This document shows positions 50,006 to 58,691 of a DNA stretch of 64,000 nt, one piece after another; within the stretch, counting starts at the first letter, position 1, and each line of letters starts with the position of its first letter. The notes below the pieces were generated by a model, which saw nothing but the letters and a program-made list of their open reading frames with translations, ran no database searches and was not told the DNA's origin. Made by a program: the position numbers and the translations under genes. The stretch comes from Berryella intestinalis (GTDB lineage Bacteria; Actinomycetota; Coriobacteriia; Coriobacteriales; Eggerthellaceae): contig NZ_CP009302.1 of the NCBI RefSeq assembly GCF_000814825.1, positions 434,001-498,000 of the forward strand, in the 5' to 3' direction.

Positions 50006-50980
50006 GTGCCGGTGTGCGAGGCCGACTGGACCCAGACGGCGCTTTCGCGCGACGAGTTCGTTGCCAAGGTGTGCGACCAGGGGCGGAAGCTCTACCGCGA
50101 TCTTCCGTGGCGCTGCGTGGACGATCCGTACGCCGTCATGGTGAGCGAAGTGATGCTTCAGCAGACGCAGGTTTCCCGCGTTGCGAAGTACTGGGAACGC
50201 TTCTTGTCCAGCTTTCCCACCGTCGACGCTTTGGCCGCGGCGTCCACGTCCGACGTGCTGGAGCACTGGCAGGGGCTGGGCTACAACCGCCGCGCGCTGG
50301 CGCTGAAGCGCGCGGCCGATCTCGTGTCCGCCGAAATGGGCGGCGTCCTGCCGCGCACGGCCGAAGGCCTGGTGGCGCTTCCGGGCGTCGGCCCCGCCAC
50401 GGCCGCGGGCGTGATGGCGTTCGCGTACCGCCTGCCCTCGGTGTACATCGAGACGAACGTGCGCACGGTGTTTCTCCACGAGCTGTTTCCCGACCGCGAG
50501 AATGTCTCTGATCGGGTGCTCGAACCCTACGTGCGGCAAACGTGCCCCGAGACGCCCGTGCGCGCGGACGGGGAAGGAGGCGCAGGCGCCTCGCAAGGCG
50601 ACGGTGCCGCAGGGGCGCGGGGCGCGGTTCCGTTCGAGCCTTTGGGAGATCCCTCGCAAGATGCCCGCGCGTGGTACTATGCGCTGTTGGACTACGGTGC
50701 GCATCTGAAGACGCAGGTGGCGAATCCGTCCAGGCGCAGCTCGCATTACGCGCGCCAGAGCGCCTTCGAGGGTTCGCACCGCCAGAAGCGCAGCTTCATC
50801 CTGAAGCTGGCCCTCGCGTCGCCCGAAGGGGTTTCCGAGGCGGAGGCGCTTGCGGCTCTATCGAGGTTCGAACTGGAGTCGGGCCGCGACGCGATCGATG
50901 CCGCCCGTGGTCGCGCTCTCGTCGATCAGCTGATCGACGAGGGGTTCTTCAAACGGCAGGGGGAGCTGCTCGTACCGTAG
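50006..50980 (+). CDS. mutY: MutY-like adenine glycosylase without Fe-S cluster
   Basis: A 324-residue HhH-GPD glycosylase expected to remove A opposite 8-oxoG. The GTG start follows GGGAG. SEVMLQQTQV holds the MutY catalytic Glu and Gln, and LPGVGPATAAG the helix-hairpin-helix. Three oddities: the residue aligned with the catalytic Asp is Glu (VYIETNV), the C-terminal Cys ladder of the [4Fe-4S] cluster is absent (YGAHLKTQVANPSRRSSHYA), and an Ala/Gly-rich insert of about 35 residues precedes that region. No MutT-like domain is recognised. Cluster-less MutY proteins are known. Function may be retained or shifted. Confidence 0.8.
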   Translation: MPVCEADWTQTALSRDEFVAKVCDQGRKLYRDLPWRCVDDPYAVMVSEVMLQQTQVSRVAKYWERFLSSFPTVDALAAASTSDVLEHWQGLGYNRRALALKRAADLVSAEMGGVLPRTAEGLVALPGVGPATAAGVMAFAYRLPSVYIETNVRTVFLHELFPDRENVSDRVLEPYVRQTCPETPVRADGEGGAGASQGDGAAGARGAVPFEPLGDPSQDARAWYYALLDYGAHLKTQVANPSRRSSHYARQSAFEGSHRQKRSFILKLALASPEGVSEAEALAALSRFELESGRDAIDAARGRALVDQLIDEGFFKRQGELLVP

Positions 50981-51010
50981 CGGGTCTCGGGGTTCTGAAC
51001 GGAGGTGCGC

Positions 51011-51583
51011 GTGGGGGTCGTCGAGTTGCTGCTCATCGCGGTCGGTTTGTCGATGGATGCGTTCGCGGTCGCGCTGTGCAAGGGGCTGTGCATGAAGCGG
51101 CTCGATAAGGGCCAGGCGGTGGTGATCGCCGCGTTCTTCGGGGCGTTTCAGGCGCTTATGCCGGTGGCGGGGTGGTTTCTGGGGGCCCAGTTCGCCGATG
51201 CGATCGCCCCGGTCGATCACTGGATCGTGTTCGGTTTGCTGCTGTTCATCGGCGGAAAGATGATCGTCGAGGCCGTGCGGGGAGGCGACGGGCCTATCGA
51301 GTGCCCCGCCGATCCGAGGCTCGACGTGCGCGAGCTGCTCGCGCTGGCCGTTGCGACCAGCATCGACGCGCTCGCCGTGGGCGTTGGCTTCGCGTTCCTT
51401 TCGGTCGACATCGCGCCCGCCGCCGCGCTGATCGGCTGCGTGACGTTCGGCCTGTCGCTCGTCGGCGTTGCCGTGGGACATGCGTTCGGATCGCGCTGGG
51501 AGCGCCCTTCCATGCTGGCGGGAGGCGCCGTGCTCGTGGCTATCGGCACCAAAACCCTGATAGAGCATCTTGGATATTACTAG
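51011..51583 (+). CDS. mntP: Manganese efflux pump MntP
   Basis: A 190-residue six-helix membrane protein. The duplicated Asp motifs are GLSMDAFAVALCKG and ATSIDALAVGVGFAF. The GTG at 51011 is preceded by GGAGG at five bases. It exports excess Mn2+. No yybP-ykoY riboswitch lies upstream; the gene follows mutY after 30 bases. Confidence 0.94.
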   Translation: MGVVELLLIAVGLSMDAFAVALCKGLCMKRLDKGQAVVIAAFFGAFQALMPVAGWFLGAQFADAIAPVDHWIVFGLLLFIGGKMIVEAVRGGDGPIECPADPRLDVRELLALAVATSIDALAVGVGFAFLSVDIAPAAALIGCVTFGLSLVGVAVGHAFGSRWERPSMLAGGAVLVAIGTKTLIEHLGYY

Positions 51584-51595
51584 AAATATTTCCAG
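51580..51595. promoter_or_regulatory. AT-rich imperfect palindrome before the hydrogenase operon
   Basis: A 16-base near-palindrome whose core GAAATATTTC (51583-51592) is perfect. It overlaps the mntP stop and lies 125 bases before hyaA. The region 51596-51720 is AT-rich and must hold the operon promoter, but I see no consensus -35/-10 pair. Confidence 0.35.
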
Positions 51596-51720
51596 TAACA
51601 TTATTCTGGATTTAGTCCATTAATTGGGTTACGGGATCGAACATAAAACGTGTCCGAAATTTTTTGCTGGAAAAATGAAGAATTAGTGTAAGACGAGAAA
51701 CACCTAAAGGGGGTGCACAG

Positions 51721-52974
51721 ATGGAACAAGGCACCATTGCGCCTGAATTCGAAGGTATGCTGTCTGAACGTGGGGTAAGCAGACGCAGCTTCATGAAATT
51801 CTGCGGCGCACTGGCCGTTGCCGCCGGCATGTCCGAGCTGGCTGCTCCGAAAGTCGCCGAGGCCGTCGAGGCGTCGGTGATCGGTTCCAAGGAAGGGAAG
51901 CTGTATCCGGTGCTGTGGATCGAGGGCGCGTCCTGCACGGGATGCACCGAGTCGTTCGCGCAGCTCGAGACGCCCGATGTGGGAACGGTCGTTTTGGAGA
52001 TGCTGTCCCTGAACTACTCCGACGTTCTGTCCGCGGGCGCGGGCGAGTCGCTGGAGCTTGCCAAGGAGCAGACCATCGCCGCTGGAAACTATCTGCTTGT
52101 ATACGAAGGCGCCGTTGTCCAGGCGTGGGGGGGAAACGCCCTTCGCGTCGCCGCCGAGCCGGGCATCCATCATCTGGAGGAGGCCGCTAAGAATGCGAAA
52201 GCGGTCGTCGCCCTGGGCTCCTGCGCGGTCAACGGAGGCTGGATGTCGGCCGCTCCCAACGCCGCCGACGCGACCGGCGTTCAGGCGTACCTGAAGAAGG
52301 TCGGCATCGAGAAGCCCGTCATCAACGTTCCCGGCTGCCCGGCGAACCCCGAGCATCTCATGGCGGTTCTCACCGAAGTGCTCATGCTGGGCTCCGATCA
52401 TCTGCAGCTCGATTCGATGAACAGGCCTTCCGGTATCTTCGGCCAGACCGTTCACGACAACTGCGAGCGTCGCGGCCATTTCGAGAACGGCGAGTTCGTG
52501 TACAAGTTCGGCTCCAAGGAAGAGGAGCTGGGCTATTGCCTGTACCCGCTGGGTTGCCGCGGGCCCCAGACCAACTCCAACTGCGGTGTGACCATGTGGA
52601 ACAACCGCCGCAGCTGGTGCGTCCAGTCCGGCGCCCCCTGCATCGGCTGCTGCGAGGCGGATCCGAACAACATCCACGACAACTGGGTCGATGTGAACAC
52701 CCCGTTCTACGAGCGCCATCGCGACCTGCGCATCGGCGATTGGACGGTTCAGCCCTACGCGGTCGCGTTCGCCGTCACCGGCGCGGTCGCGGCCGCCCTG
52801 GTCGTCCACGGCTTCGGCATGAAGGCGGTCGGCCGCATGGACGGCGGCGCCGACTTCGAGGAAGTGCGCAAGTGGGACGCCAAGCACCCCGACAAGTCCG
52901 TCGGACAGTACGAAGGGGCGTTCAAGCCCGAGAAGAAGCATGCCGCCAAGGCATCCGACGAAGAGGGGAGGTAG
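51721..52974 (+). CDS. hyaA: [NiFe] hydrogenase small subunit, Tat-exported
   Basis: A 417-residue Fe-S subunit of a group 1 membrane-bound uptake hydrogenase. Tat signal SRRSFMKFCGALAVAAGM near residue 19. Cluster ligands: EGASCTGCTESF, GSCAVNGGW, VPGCPANP (proximal), then HDNCERR, GYCLYPLGC and WCVQSGAPCIGCCE (distal and medial). A C-terminal helix (about 345-370) anchors it in the membrane. AAAGGGGGTG precedes the ATG. It oxidises H2 outside the cell and hands electrons to the cytochrome b. Confidence 0.96.
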   Translation: MEQGTIAPEFEGMLSERGVSRRSFMKFCGALAVAAGMSELAAPKVAEAVEASVIGSKEGKLYPVLWIEGASCTGCTESFAQLETPDVGTVVLEMLSLNYSDVLSAGAGESLELAKEQTIAAGNYLLVYEGAVVQAWGGNALRVAAEPGIHHLEEAAKNAKAVVALGSCAVNGGWMSAAPNAADATGVQAYLKKVGIEKPVINVPGCPANPEHLMAVLTEVLMLGSDHLQLDSMNRPSGIFGQTVHDNCERRGHFENGEFVYKFGSKEEELGYCLYPLGCRGPQTNSNCGVTMWNNRRSWCVQSGAPCIGCCEADPNNIHDNWVDVNTPFYERHRDLRIGDWTVQPYAVAFAVTGAVAAALVVHGFGMKAVGRMDGGADFEEVRKWDAKHPDKSVGQYEGAFKPEKKHAAKASDEEGR

Positions 52975-52980
52975 GCTTAC

Positions 52981-54627
52981 ATGACTCGTTCCGTCATCGA
53001 TCCCATTACGCGCATCGAAGGACACATGCGCGTTGAGATGGAAGTGGAAAACGGCAAGGTGACCAACGCTTGGACCACCGCCGGTTCGTTCCGCGGCATC
53101 GAGCTGGTCGTGGAGAACCGCACCCCTGCCGATGCGGCTCAGATCGTGCAGCGCATCTGCGGCGTCTGCCCGGTTTCTCACGCCCAGTCCGCCTCGATCG
53201 CTTCCGAGAAGGCCTACGGCATCACCATTCCGAACAACGCCCGCATCATCCGCAACCTGCTCGAGGGCGCCCAGTTCCTGCACAGCAACATCCTGTGGTT
53301 CTACAACCTCGCGGCGCTCGACTACGTGAACCCGCTCAATGCGCTCAAGGCCGACCCGGCCGACGCGCTCGCGCTCGCCCAGCAGGCCGGCACCAGCATC
53401 AACAGCGATTTCGCCGCGCTCAAAACCCGCCTCCAGGCGTTCGCCGAAAACGGCCAGCTGTCCATCTTCTCGGGCAACTGGTTCGACGCCGAAGACGGCA
53501 CGGCCTACAAGCTGCCGCCCGAGCTCGACCTGATCTGCACCGCGCACTATCTCGAGGCCCTGAAGTTCCAGGCCAAGTCCTCCGAGATCTCTGCGCTTCT
53601 GGGCGGCAAGATGCCCCATATCATGACGCTCATCCCCGGCGGCACCTCGTTCGTTCCCACAGCCCAGAAGCTCGACGACCTGCGTGCGCTTTGCCACGAG
53701 GTCTACGAGTGGGTGCGCACGACCATGGTCCCCGACACGCTGGCCATCGCTCCGTACTACCTGGACGCGCTTGGCTACGGCAAGGGCTGCGGCCGCTACC
53801 TGGCCTGGGGCGTCTTCGAGAACAAGAGCATGAAGATGTCCGAGCGCTACCTGCCCTCGGGCGTGGTCGACGAGAACAACCGCCTGTCCGACCCCGAAGA
53901 GAGCATGATCACCGAGTACGTCGGCCATTCGTGGTACAAGGGATCGGGCACCTACCAGGCTCCCGACTTCACCACCGAGCCCGAGTTTACCGAGTACGAC
54001 GTGAACGATCGCTACACCTGGTGCAAGGCGCCCGCCTATGGCGGCAAGCCCTATGAGGCCACCAGTCTTTCCCGCGCCCTGGCCGCTTACGGGCGCAAGG
54101 TCCCGTACATGGTCGAGCATATGGACGCGATGCTCGAGGCGCTGGGCCATCCGGGCGACCTCGAGATCCTGAAGTCCACCCTCGGCCGTACCGCGGTGCG
54201 CCAGATCGAGACCACCTACATCGCCAAGATGATGTGCGACTGGGCCGACGAGCTGATCGAGGCCGTGAAGTCCGGCGACTCCGAGTACTTCAAAGAGCCC
54301 GCCACCACCACCGGTTCCGGGTCGGGTTTCTGGGAGGCCCCGCGCGGCGCGCTGTACCATTCCGCCAAGATCGACGGCGGCAAGATCAAGGGCTACCAGA
54401 TCATCATCCCCACCACCTGGAACCTCGCCCCCATCAACGAGCATGGCGAGCACGGCCCGGTCGAGCAGGCGCTCATCGGGTGCCCGGTGGAAGATATCCA
54501 CAAGCCCATCCATGCGCTGCGCACGGTCCACAGCTACGACCCGTGCGTGTCCTGCTCGGTGCACGTGAGCGAGCCGGCTACCGGCAAGCGCTTCTCGACG
54601 GTCACGAATCCCTGGGGGGTGAAGTAA
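52981..54627 (+). CDS. hyaB: [NiFe] hydrogenase large subunit
   Basis: A 548-residue catalytic subunit. Ni ligands: RICGVCPVSHA (CxxC) near residue 57 and DPCVSCSVH near residue 520, with Cys, not selenocysteine. DPITRIEGHMR is the L1 motif. A tail of about 21 residues after the last His should be cut off by the maturation protease encoded downstream. It has no signal and is co-exported with the small subunit. Confidence 0.97.
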   Translation: MTRSVIDPITRIEGHMRVEMEVENGKVTNAWTTAGSFRGIELVVENRTPADAAQIVQRICGVCPVSHAQSASIASEKAYGITIPNNARIIRNLLEGAQFLHSNILWFYNLAALDYVNPLNALKADPADALALAQQAGTSINSDFAALKTRLQAFAENGQLSIFSGNWFDAEDGTAYKLPPELDLICTAHYLEALKFQAKSSEISALLGGKMPHIMTLIPGGTSFVPTAQKLDDLRALCHEVYEWVRTTMVPDTLAIAPYYLDALGYGKGCGRYLAWGVFENKSMKMSERYLPSGVVDENNRLSDPEESMITEYVGHSWYKGSGTYQAPDFTTEPEFTEYDVNDRYTWCKAPAYGGKPYEATSLSRALAAYGRKVPYMVEHMDAMLEALGHPGDLEILKSTLGRTAVRQIETTYIAKMMCDWADELIEAVKSGDSEYFKEPATTTGSGSGFWEAPRGALYHSAKIDGGKIKGYQIIIPTTWNLAPINEHGEHGPVEQALIGCPVEDIHKPIHALRTVHSYDPCVSCSVHVSEPATGKRFSTVTNPWGVK

Positions 54628-54628
54628 C

Positions 54629-55321
54629 ATGGCGCATCTCGCACATTACCGTGAGGCGCATCCGATCCAGTTCGTCATCACCCATTGGGTCAACCTGGTT
54701 GCGATGATCTTCCTGCTGGTGTCGGGCTTTTTGATCCATTTCCCGGTCGCCGGGACGATGGGTTACATGCGCGGCCTGCACATCTTCTTCGGTTTCGTCC
54801 TGTTCGTTAACTGCCTGGTTCGCGTGGTCCTGGCCTTCTTCATCGAGTCGGCCCCCACGGGCGGTACGCGCAAGACTGTGAAGGACATCTTCACCTGGCT
54901 GCCCCAGAAGGACAACCGCCATCAGGCGCTCGAGTGGATCAAGTACTACCTGTTCCTGAAGAAGGACCATCCGCTGTCCGCCAAGCTGGGCGTTCCTCAG
55001 AAGATCTCGTATCTGCTGATCCCGTTCCTGATCATCGCGATGTTCTACACGGGTTTGTGCCTGTGGGGAGCGACGGCGAACCTGCCCATCTTCGCGGCGG
55101 GCACGGCGGCGGTGGGCGGTGCCATGAACATGCGCATCATCCATTTCTTTGGGATGTTCGTGTTCATCCTGTTCATGTTCATCCACGTGTACCTGGCCAA
55201 CGTGGAAGGGTTCGAGCCCACTAAGCTGATCTTTTTCCGCAAGGAGCACGGCGGCTTGGTGTACGACCCCGACAAGCACGTCATCGTCGGCGAGGACAAC
55301 CTCGGCCACGAGAATCATTAG
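54629..55321 (+). CDS. hyaC: Hydrogenase cytochrome b subunit
   Basis: A 230-residue diheme b-type cytochrome with four to five helices. His ligands are seen in VITHWVN, RGLHIFFGF, and HFFGMFVFILFMFIHVYL. It takes electrons from HyaA to menaquinone. The ATG follows the hyaB stop after one base. Confidence 0.94.
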   Translation: MAHLAHYREAHPIQFVITHWVNLVAMIFLLVSGFLIHFPVAGTMGYMRGLHIFFGFVLFVNCLVRVVLAFFIESAPTGGTRKTVKDIFTWLPQKDNRHQALEWIKYYLFLKKDHPLSAKLGVPQKISYLLIPFLIIAMFYTGLCLWGATANLPIFAAGTAAVGGAMNMRIIHFFGMFVFILFMFIHVYLANVEGFEPTKLIFFRKEHGGLVYDPDKHVIVGEDNLGHENH

Positions 55322-55329
55322 GCAAGGCG

Positions 55330-55361
55330 AAGGGGAGTCTTTTAGCGGGGCTCCCCTTTTT
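55330..55361 (+). terminator. Terminator between hyaC and the maturation protease gene
   Basis: AAGGGGAG (55330-55337) pairs with CTCCCCTT (55351-55358), followed by TTTTT. It would reduce rather than abolish expression of the protease gene just downstream. Confidence 0.85.
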
Positions 55362-55424
55362 CTCGACGCCGCTGACCCGTCAGGTGCAGCGGCGTCGTCG
55401 TTGAAGGAGCGGAAAGGAGGCGCG

Positions 55425-56000
55425 TTGATCGAGCGTCCGGAAAGCGTCGAGCCGCCCAAGGTGGCGGTTTTCTTCGTGGGGAACAAGCTGATGTACGACG
55501 ACGGCGCCGCGCCTGCCCTCTACGAGATGATCGCGGAGCGCCTTGATCCCGCTCCGTCGGTTCGCCTGTACGACGTGGGTTGCATGACCCTCGACATGCT
55601 GCCCTACGTCGAAGAATGCGACGTGCTGATCACCGTCGATGCGGCCGATGCGGAAGGGGAGGAGCCGGGCACGGTATTCCGGTACGCCCCGGACGACCTC
55701 GCGCGCATCCAGCAGGCGCTTCCGTCCCTGCACGATCTGCGTTTGGCCGATCTGTTCGACACCGCGGCTCTTCTGGGGTATCGGGCGCAGGGGGTGTGCT
55801 TCGGGATCCAGGTGGAGAACCGTTCCCCCTCCAGCATGGCGATCGGCTTGACCCCGTCGGTGAGAGCCGCGCTTCCCCGCCTGTTCGAGGCGCTTTCCAC
55901 CGAGTTGGCGGGATTGGGCGTTCCGTTCGTCGACCGCGCGACGGGAAGGTGCGTCACGGGCCCTCTGCCCGAAGGGTTCTGGGAGGGCTCGCAGGGGTGA
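55425..56000 (+). CDS. hyaD: Hydrogenase maturation protease
   Basis: A 191-residue HyaD/HybD-type endopeptidase that trims the large subunit after Ni insertion. VGNKLMYDDGAAPALYE carries the family's GNxLxxDDG metal site; a second Asp lies in YDVGC and VDAAD follows. The TTG at 55425 is chosen because AAAGGAGG ends four bases upstream (55413-55420). hypABCDEF genes are not in the window. Confidence 0.9.
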   Translation: MIERPESVEPPKVAVFFVGNKLMYDDGAAPALYEMIAERLDPAPSVRLYDVGCMTLDMLPYVEECDVLITVDAADAEGEEPGTVFRYAPDDLARIQQALPSLHDLRLADLFDTAALLGYRAQGVCFGIQVENRSPSSMAIGLTPSVRAALPRLFEALSTELAGLGVPFVDRATGRCVTGPLPEGFWEGSQG

Positions 56001-56059
56001 GGAGCGCAGATGCGCAGCGAGCCGCCGCGCCTCGGGAGCGTTCGCCGTTTCGTTACACC

Positions 56060-56111
56060 TTGTAAACTTTAGCTAATTTCTTATAGGCAATTGAATTGCA
56101 TAAAGCTAAAG
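56060..56111 (+). promoter_or_regulatory. ahpC promoter with PerR-type box
   Basis: -35 TTGTAA (56060-56065), 17-base spacer, -10 TATAGG (56083-56088). GCAATT-G-AATTGC (56087-56099) covers the -10 edge and start site. A wider inverted repeat, CTTTAGCT (56067-56074) and AGCTAAAG (56104-56111), encloses it. Repression by the PerR-like protein at 40 kb is inferred from the matching 13-mer there. Confidence 0.65.
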
Positions 56112-56174
56112 TAAGGGAAATTCAAGGCGCGGCTCGGCAGCTGCCGGATCGCACGAGACGAAAGGAAGCGTTCT

Positions 56175-56738
56175 ATGTCGCTTATCAATAAAGAGGTCGG
56201 GGACTTTTCCGTCCAGGCGTTCCACAACGACTCGTTCACCACGGTGACCCGTTCCGACATCGAAGGAAAGTGGAGCGTGTTCTTCTTCTATCCAGCGGAC
56301 TTCACCTTCGTGTGCCCGACCGAGCTCGAGGACCTCAACGGCCTCTACGACGAGTTCCAGAAGGCCGGCTGCGAGATCTACTCGGTTTCGACCGACACCC
56401 ACTTCGTCCACAAGGCATGGCATGACGCCTCCGAGAACATCGGATCTCTGCGCTATCCCATGCTGGCCGATCCCACCCACGTGCTCTCGCGCATGTTCGA
56501 GGTGCTGATCGAGGACGAGGGCATCGCCGAGCGCGGCACCTTCGTCGTGAACCCCGAGGGCCGCATCGTCGCCTACGAGGTGAACCAGGGGGCTATCGGC
56601 CGCAACGCCGTCGAGCTTCTGCGCAAGGTCCAGGCCTGCCAGTTCGTCGCCAAGCACGGTGACGAGGTGTGCCCTGCCAAGTGGGTTCCGGGCGCCGATA
56701 CCCTGCATCCGGGAATCGACCTGGTCGGTAAGCTGTAG
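56175..56738 (+). CDS. ahpC: Alkyl hydroperoxide reductase peroxiredoxin AhpC
   Basis: A 187-residue typical 2-Cys peroxiredoxin. The peroxidatic Cys is in DFTFVCPTEL, the resolving Cys in DEVCPAKW. No ahpF lies beside it, so another reductase is needed. AAAGGA precedes the ATG. A perfect hairpin terminator follows. Confidence 0.97.
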   Translation: MSLINKEVGDFSVQAFHNDSFTTVTRSDIEGKWSVFFFYPADFTFVCPTELEDLNGLYDEFQKAGCEIYSVSTDTHFVHKAWHDASENIGSLRYPMLADPTHVLSRMFEVLIEDEGIAERGTFVVNPEGRIVAYEVNQGAIGRNAVELLRKVQACQFVAKHGDEVCPAKWVPGADTLHPGIDLVGKL

Positions 56739-56776
56739 GCTTAGGTCCTACCGCCCTTCGACCTCGTTCGAGCGCG

Positions 56777-56811
56777 AGCGCCGTCCGACAGAGCGTCGGA
56801 CGGCGCTTTTC
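56777..56811 (+). terminator. Terminator after ahpC
   Basis: A perfect 13-bp stem (AGCGCCGTCCGAC at 56777-56789 with its complement at 56795-56807) followed by TTTTCGTTTTT. Confidence 0.94.
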
Positions 56812-56847
56812 GTTTTTCGCTGCAAAGGCATCGGGGTTTTCGCGCGA

Positions 56848-57408
56848 TCAGTCTTCCAGTTCCCGCGCCAGCTCGTCTGCCTTCGCGCGGGCCTCCTTCC
56901 AGGTAAGGTACAGTCCCGCGTAGATGAGGGGAAACAAGAAGACCGCCAGCCCGCCGCCAAGGATCGCGTTGATGTAGAAGAAGCACTGGTCGATCGGCAC
57001 GATTTGGATTTCGGCGATCGATCGGGTGAGGAACAGCACGATGGCTACCAGCACGCATGAGAAGGCGGAGAACTTCGAGGAAAACGAAGCCGGGAAGGAC
57101 TCTTCGTTCACGATCTTCAAGTTCACGAACGTGCCCAGTTCAACGGCCTTCCTCGATGCGACGGCGGAGGCGATAAAGACGAGAAGGAAGATGACCTGGG
57201 TGATTATCAGCATCTGCAACGAGAACCCGTCGCTGTTAGGGATATTGTGCACCGAGAGCAGTTGGGAAAAGGACAGGCAGTAGAACCCCAAGACGAGGAG
57301 TACCATGATCATCCCGTTGAATATGCGGGCGTACGTGCGGTTCAGCTCGAGTTCGATGCGCTCGTCTGCAGGTTGGAAGTAATCGCGGAACTGCGCTAAA
57401 AGCTTCAT
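56848..57408 (-). CDS. Four-helix membrane protein paired with an Xre regulator
   Basis: A 186-residue protein of unknown function, resembling DUF3169/DUF6773-type proteins often encoded after a small Xre regulator. A charged N-terminus (DERIELELNRTYARIF) precedes four helices at about 33-55, 63-85, 115-135 and 145-170, and a charged end. AAGGAG is seven bases before the ATG at 57408. Two bases separate it from the regulator. Confidence 0.75.
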   Translation of the reverse strand: MKLLAQFRDYFQPADERIELELNRTYARIFNGMIMVLLVLGFYCLSFSQLLSVHNIPNSDGFSLQMLIITQVIFLLVFIASAVASRKAVELGTFVNLKIVNEESFPASFSSKFSAFSCVLVAIVLFLTRSIAEIQIVPIDQCFFYINAILGGGLAVFLFPLIYAGLYLTWKEARAKADELARELED

Positions 57409-57410
57409 CT

Positions 57411-57620
57411 TTATTCTCCTTGGTTCCAGAACAGGTCGTTCAGCGTGACGTCGAGTGCCTTGCAGATGGCGATGCACAGGTTCAGCGTGGGGTTGTAGCC
57501 TCCAGCCTCGATGAGGCCGATGGTTTGGCGCGTGGCTCCGACGATGACGGCGAGGTCGCTTTGCGAAAGCCCCTTTGCTGCGCGTGCCGCTTTCATAGCA
57601 AGATTCTTTTTGCCATCCAT
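57411..57620 (-). CDS. Small Xre-family HTH regulator
   Basis: A 69-residue Cro/CI-type DNA-binding protein: LSQSDLAVIVGATRQTIGLI is the helix-turn-helix, with the NPTLNLCIAICKALDVTLND tail common to YozG-like regulators. Presumably controls its own two-gene unit. Confidence 0.92.
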   Translation of the reverse strand: MDGKKNLAMKAARAAKGLSQSDLAVIVGATRQTIGLIEAGGYNPTLNLCIAICKALDVTLNDLFWNQGE

Positions 57621-57678
57621 AATTTCCTTTCTGACAGATATATCTTGCTTTCTGTAGAGCAGAGTAAGGTATACCGAT

Positions 57679-57706
57679 CATAATGTCAAATAAATATTGC
57701 ATTATG
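57679..57706. promoter_or_regulatory. Inverted repeat over the -35 of the Xre operon
   Basis: CATAATG (57679-57685) and CATTATG (57700-57706) with a 14-base spacer. On the minus strand a consensus -35 TTGACA (57684-57689 complement) falls in the repeat; a weak TACTCT lies 17 bases on. The rest of 57621-57876 shows no gene. Confidence 0.5.
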
Positions 57707-57876
57707 AAAGAAAATGTATTGGGGGGGATGTGATCCGATCGGAAGCGTTCAGCGGGAAATCGCGGCCACACGGGTCGCGAAAGACGCCTTCTCGGCTACT
57801 CCCGTTTTGCTGCGGCCCGTGCTTTCGGCTCCGTCCTTGCAGGTCGCCTCTTCGAAGGCGCGGTTTCGAAGAGCGC

Positions 57877-58617
57877 TTACTTTCGGGTTCTCGCGCGAGC
57901 CGACGGAGCGGTTTTCGAGGTGCGAGGGGCTCCGGTCTTAGGTTTCGGTTTGCTCGTTACCGTAGCTTTGCCGGCGCTCGGGCACAGATCGGCCAGGAAG
58001 CACCGGTCGCATTTCGGGCGGCGGGCGATACAGATTTCGCGGCCGAACAGGATCCACTGGTGGTTGACGGGCTTCCAATACTCGCGTGGGTACAGCTTCA
58101 GCAGGTCCTGCTCGCATTTCAGCGCTTCGGCCTGGTTGCTGAACTTCAACAGCCGAGCGATTCGGTGCACGTGCGTGTCGACCGCGATGCCCTCCACGAT
58201 GCCGAACGCCTCGTTCAGCACGATGTTGGCGGTCTTGCGGCCCACGCCGGGCAGGCGGACGAGCTCGTCCATCGTGCGGGGCACCTCGCCGCCGTATTCG
58301 GAGAGCACCATTTGGGCGCAGGCGATGCAGTTTTTGGCCTTGCTGCGGTACAGCCCGATGAATCGCAGGATGTCTTCGACTTCGCCCAGGTCGGCGGATG
58401 CCAGGTCGGCCACGGTGGGGAAGCGCTCCCAGAGCGTGGGCGTTACCTTGTTGACCGAGGCGTCGGTGGTCTGCGCCGAAAGCAGGACGGCGACGGTGAG
58501 CTTGAACGGATCCCCCCAGTAGGTGAGTGCGCACTCGGCGGCGGGGTAGTGCTCTTCCATGCGGTTGGCCACTTCGATGGCGCGGGTTCGTTTCGAGGCG
58601 ATCGATTCGCGCGGCAT
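57877..58617 (-). CDS. nth: Endonuclease III
   Basis: A 246-residue bifunctional DNA glycosylase/AP lyase for oxidised pyrimidines. Catalytic Lys in LPGVGRKTANIVLNEAFG, Asp in VDTHVHRI. The [4Fe-4S] ladder is intact: CIARRPKCDRCFLADLC. AAAGGA precedes the ATG at 58617. The basic Lys/Thr/Arg tail (about 30 residues) is an extension. Confidence 0.95.
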   Translation of the reverse strand: MPRESIASKRTRAIEVANRMEEHYPAAECALTYWGDPFKLTVAVLLSAQTTDASVNKVTPTLWERFPTVADLASADLGEVEDILRFIGLYRSKAKNCIACAQMVLSEYGGEVPRTMDELVRLPGVGRKTANIVLNEAFGIVEGIAVDTHVHRIARLLKFSNQAEALKCEQDLLKLYPREYWKPVNHQWILFGREICIARRPKCDRCFLADLCPSAGKATVTSKPKPKTGAPRTSKTAPSARARTRK

Positions 58618-58691
58618 GGGGTTCCTTTCGGTTCGGGGGGATCGCTTTGCAGTGCTGGGCGGTTGTTTCGGCGTGCGGTCTACCGGGGTTT

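Noticed and set aside
50981-51010. Manganese riboswitch (yybP-ykoY) before mntP
   Set aside because: Only 30 bases separate mutY and mntP, too short for the element, and nothing like it lies within the end of mutY.
52981-54627. Selenocysteine in the hydrogenase large subunit
   Set aside because: Both nickel-binding motifs use TGC/TGT cysteine codons, so it is a standard [NiFe] enzyme despite the presence of sel genes.
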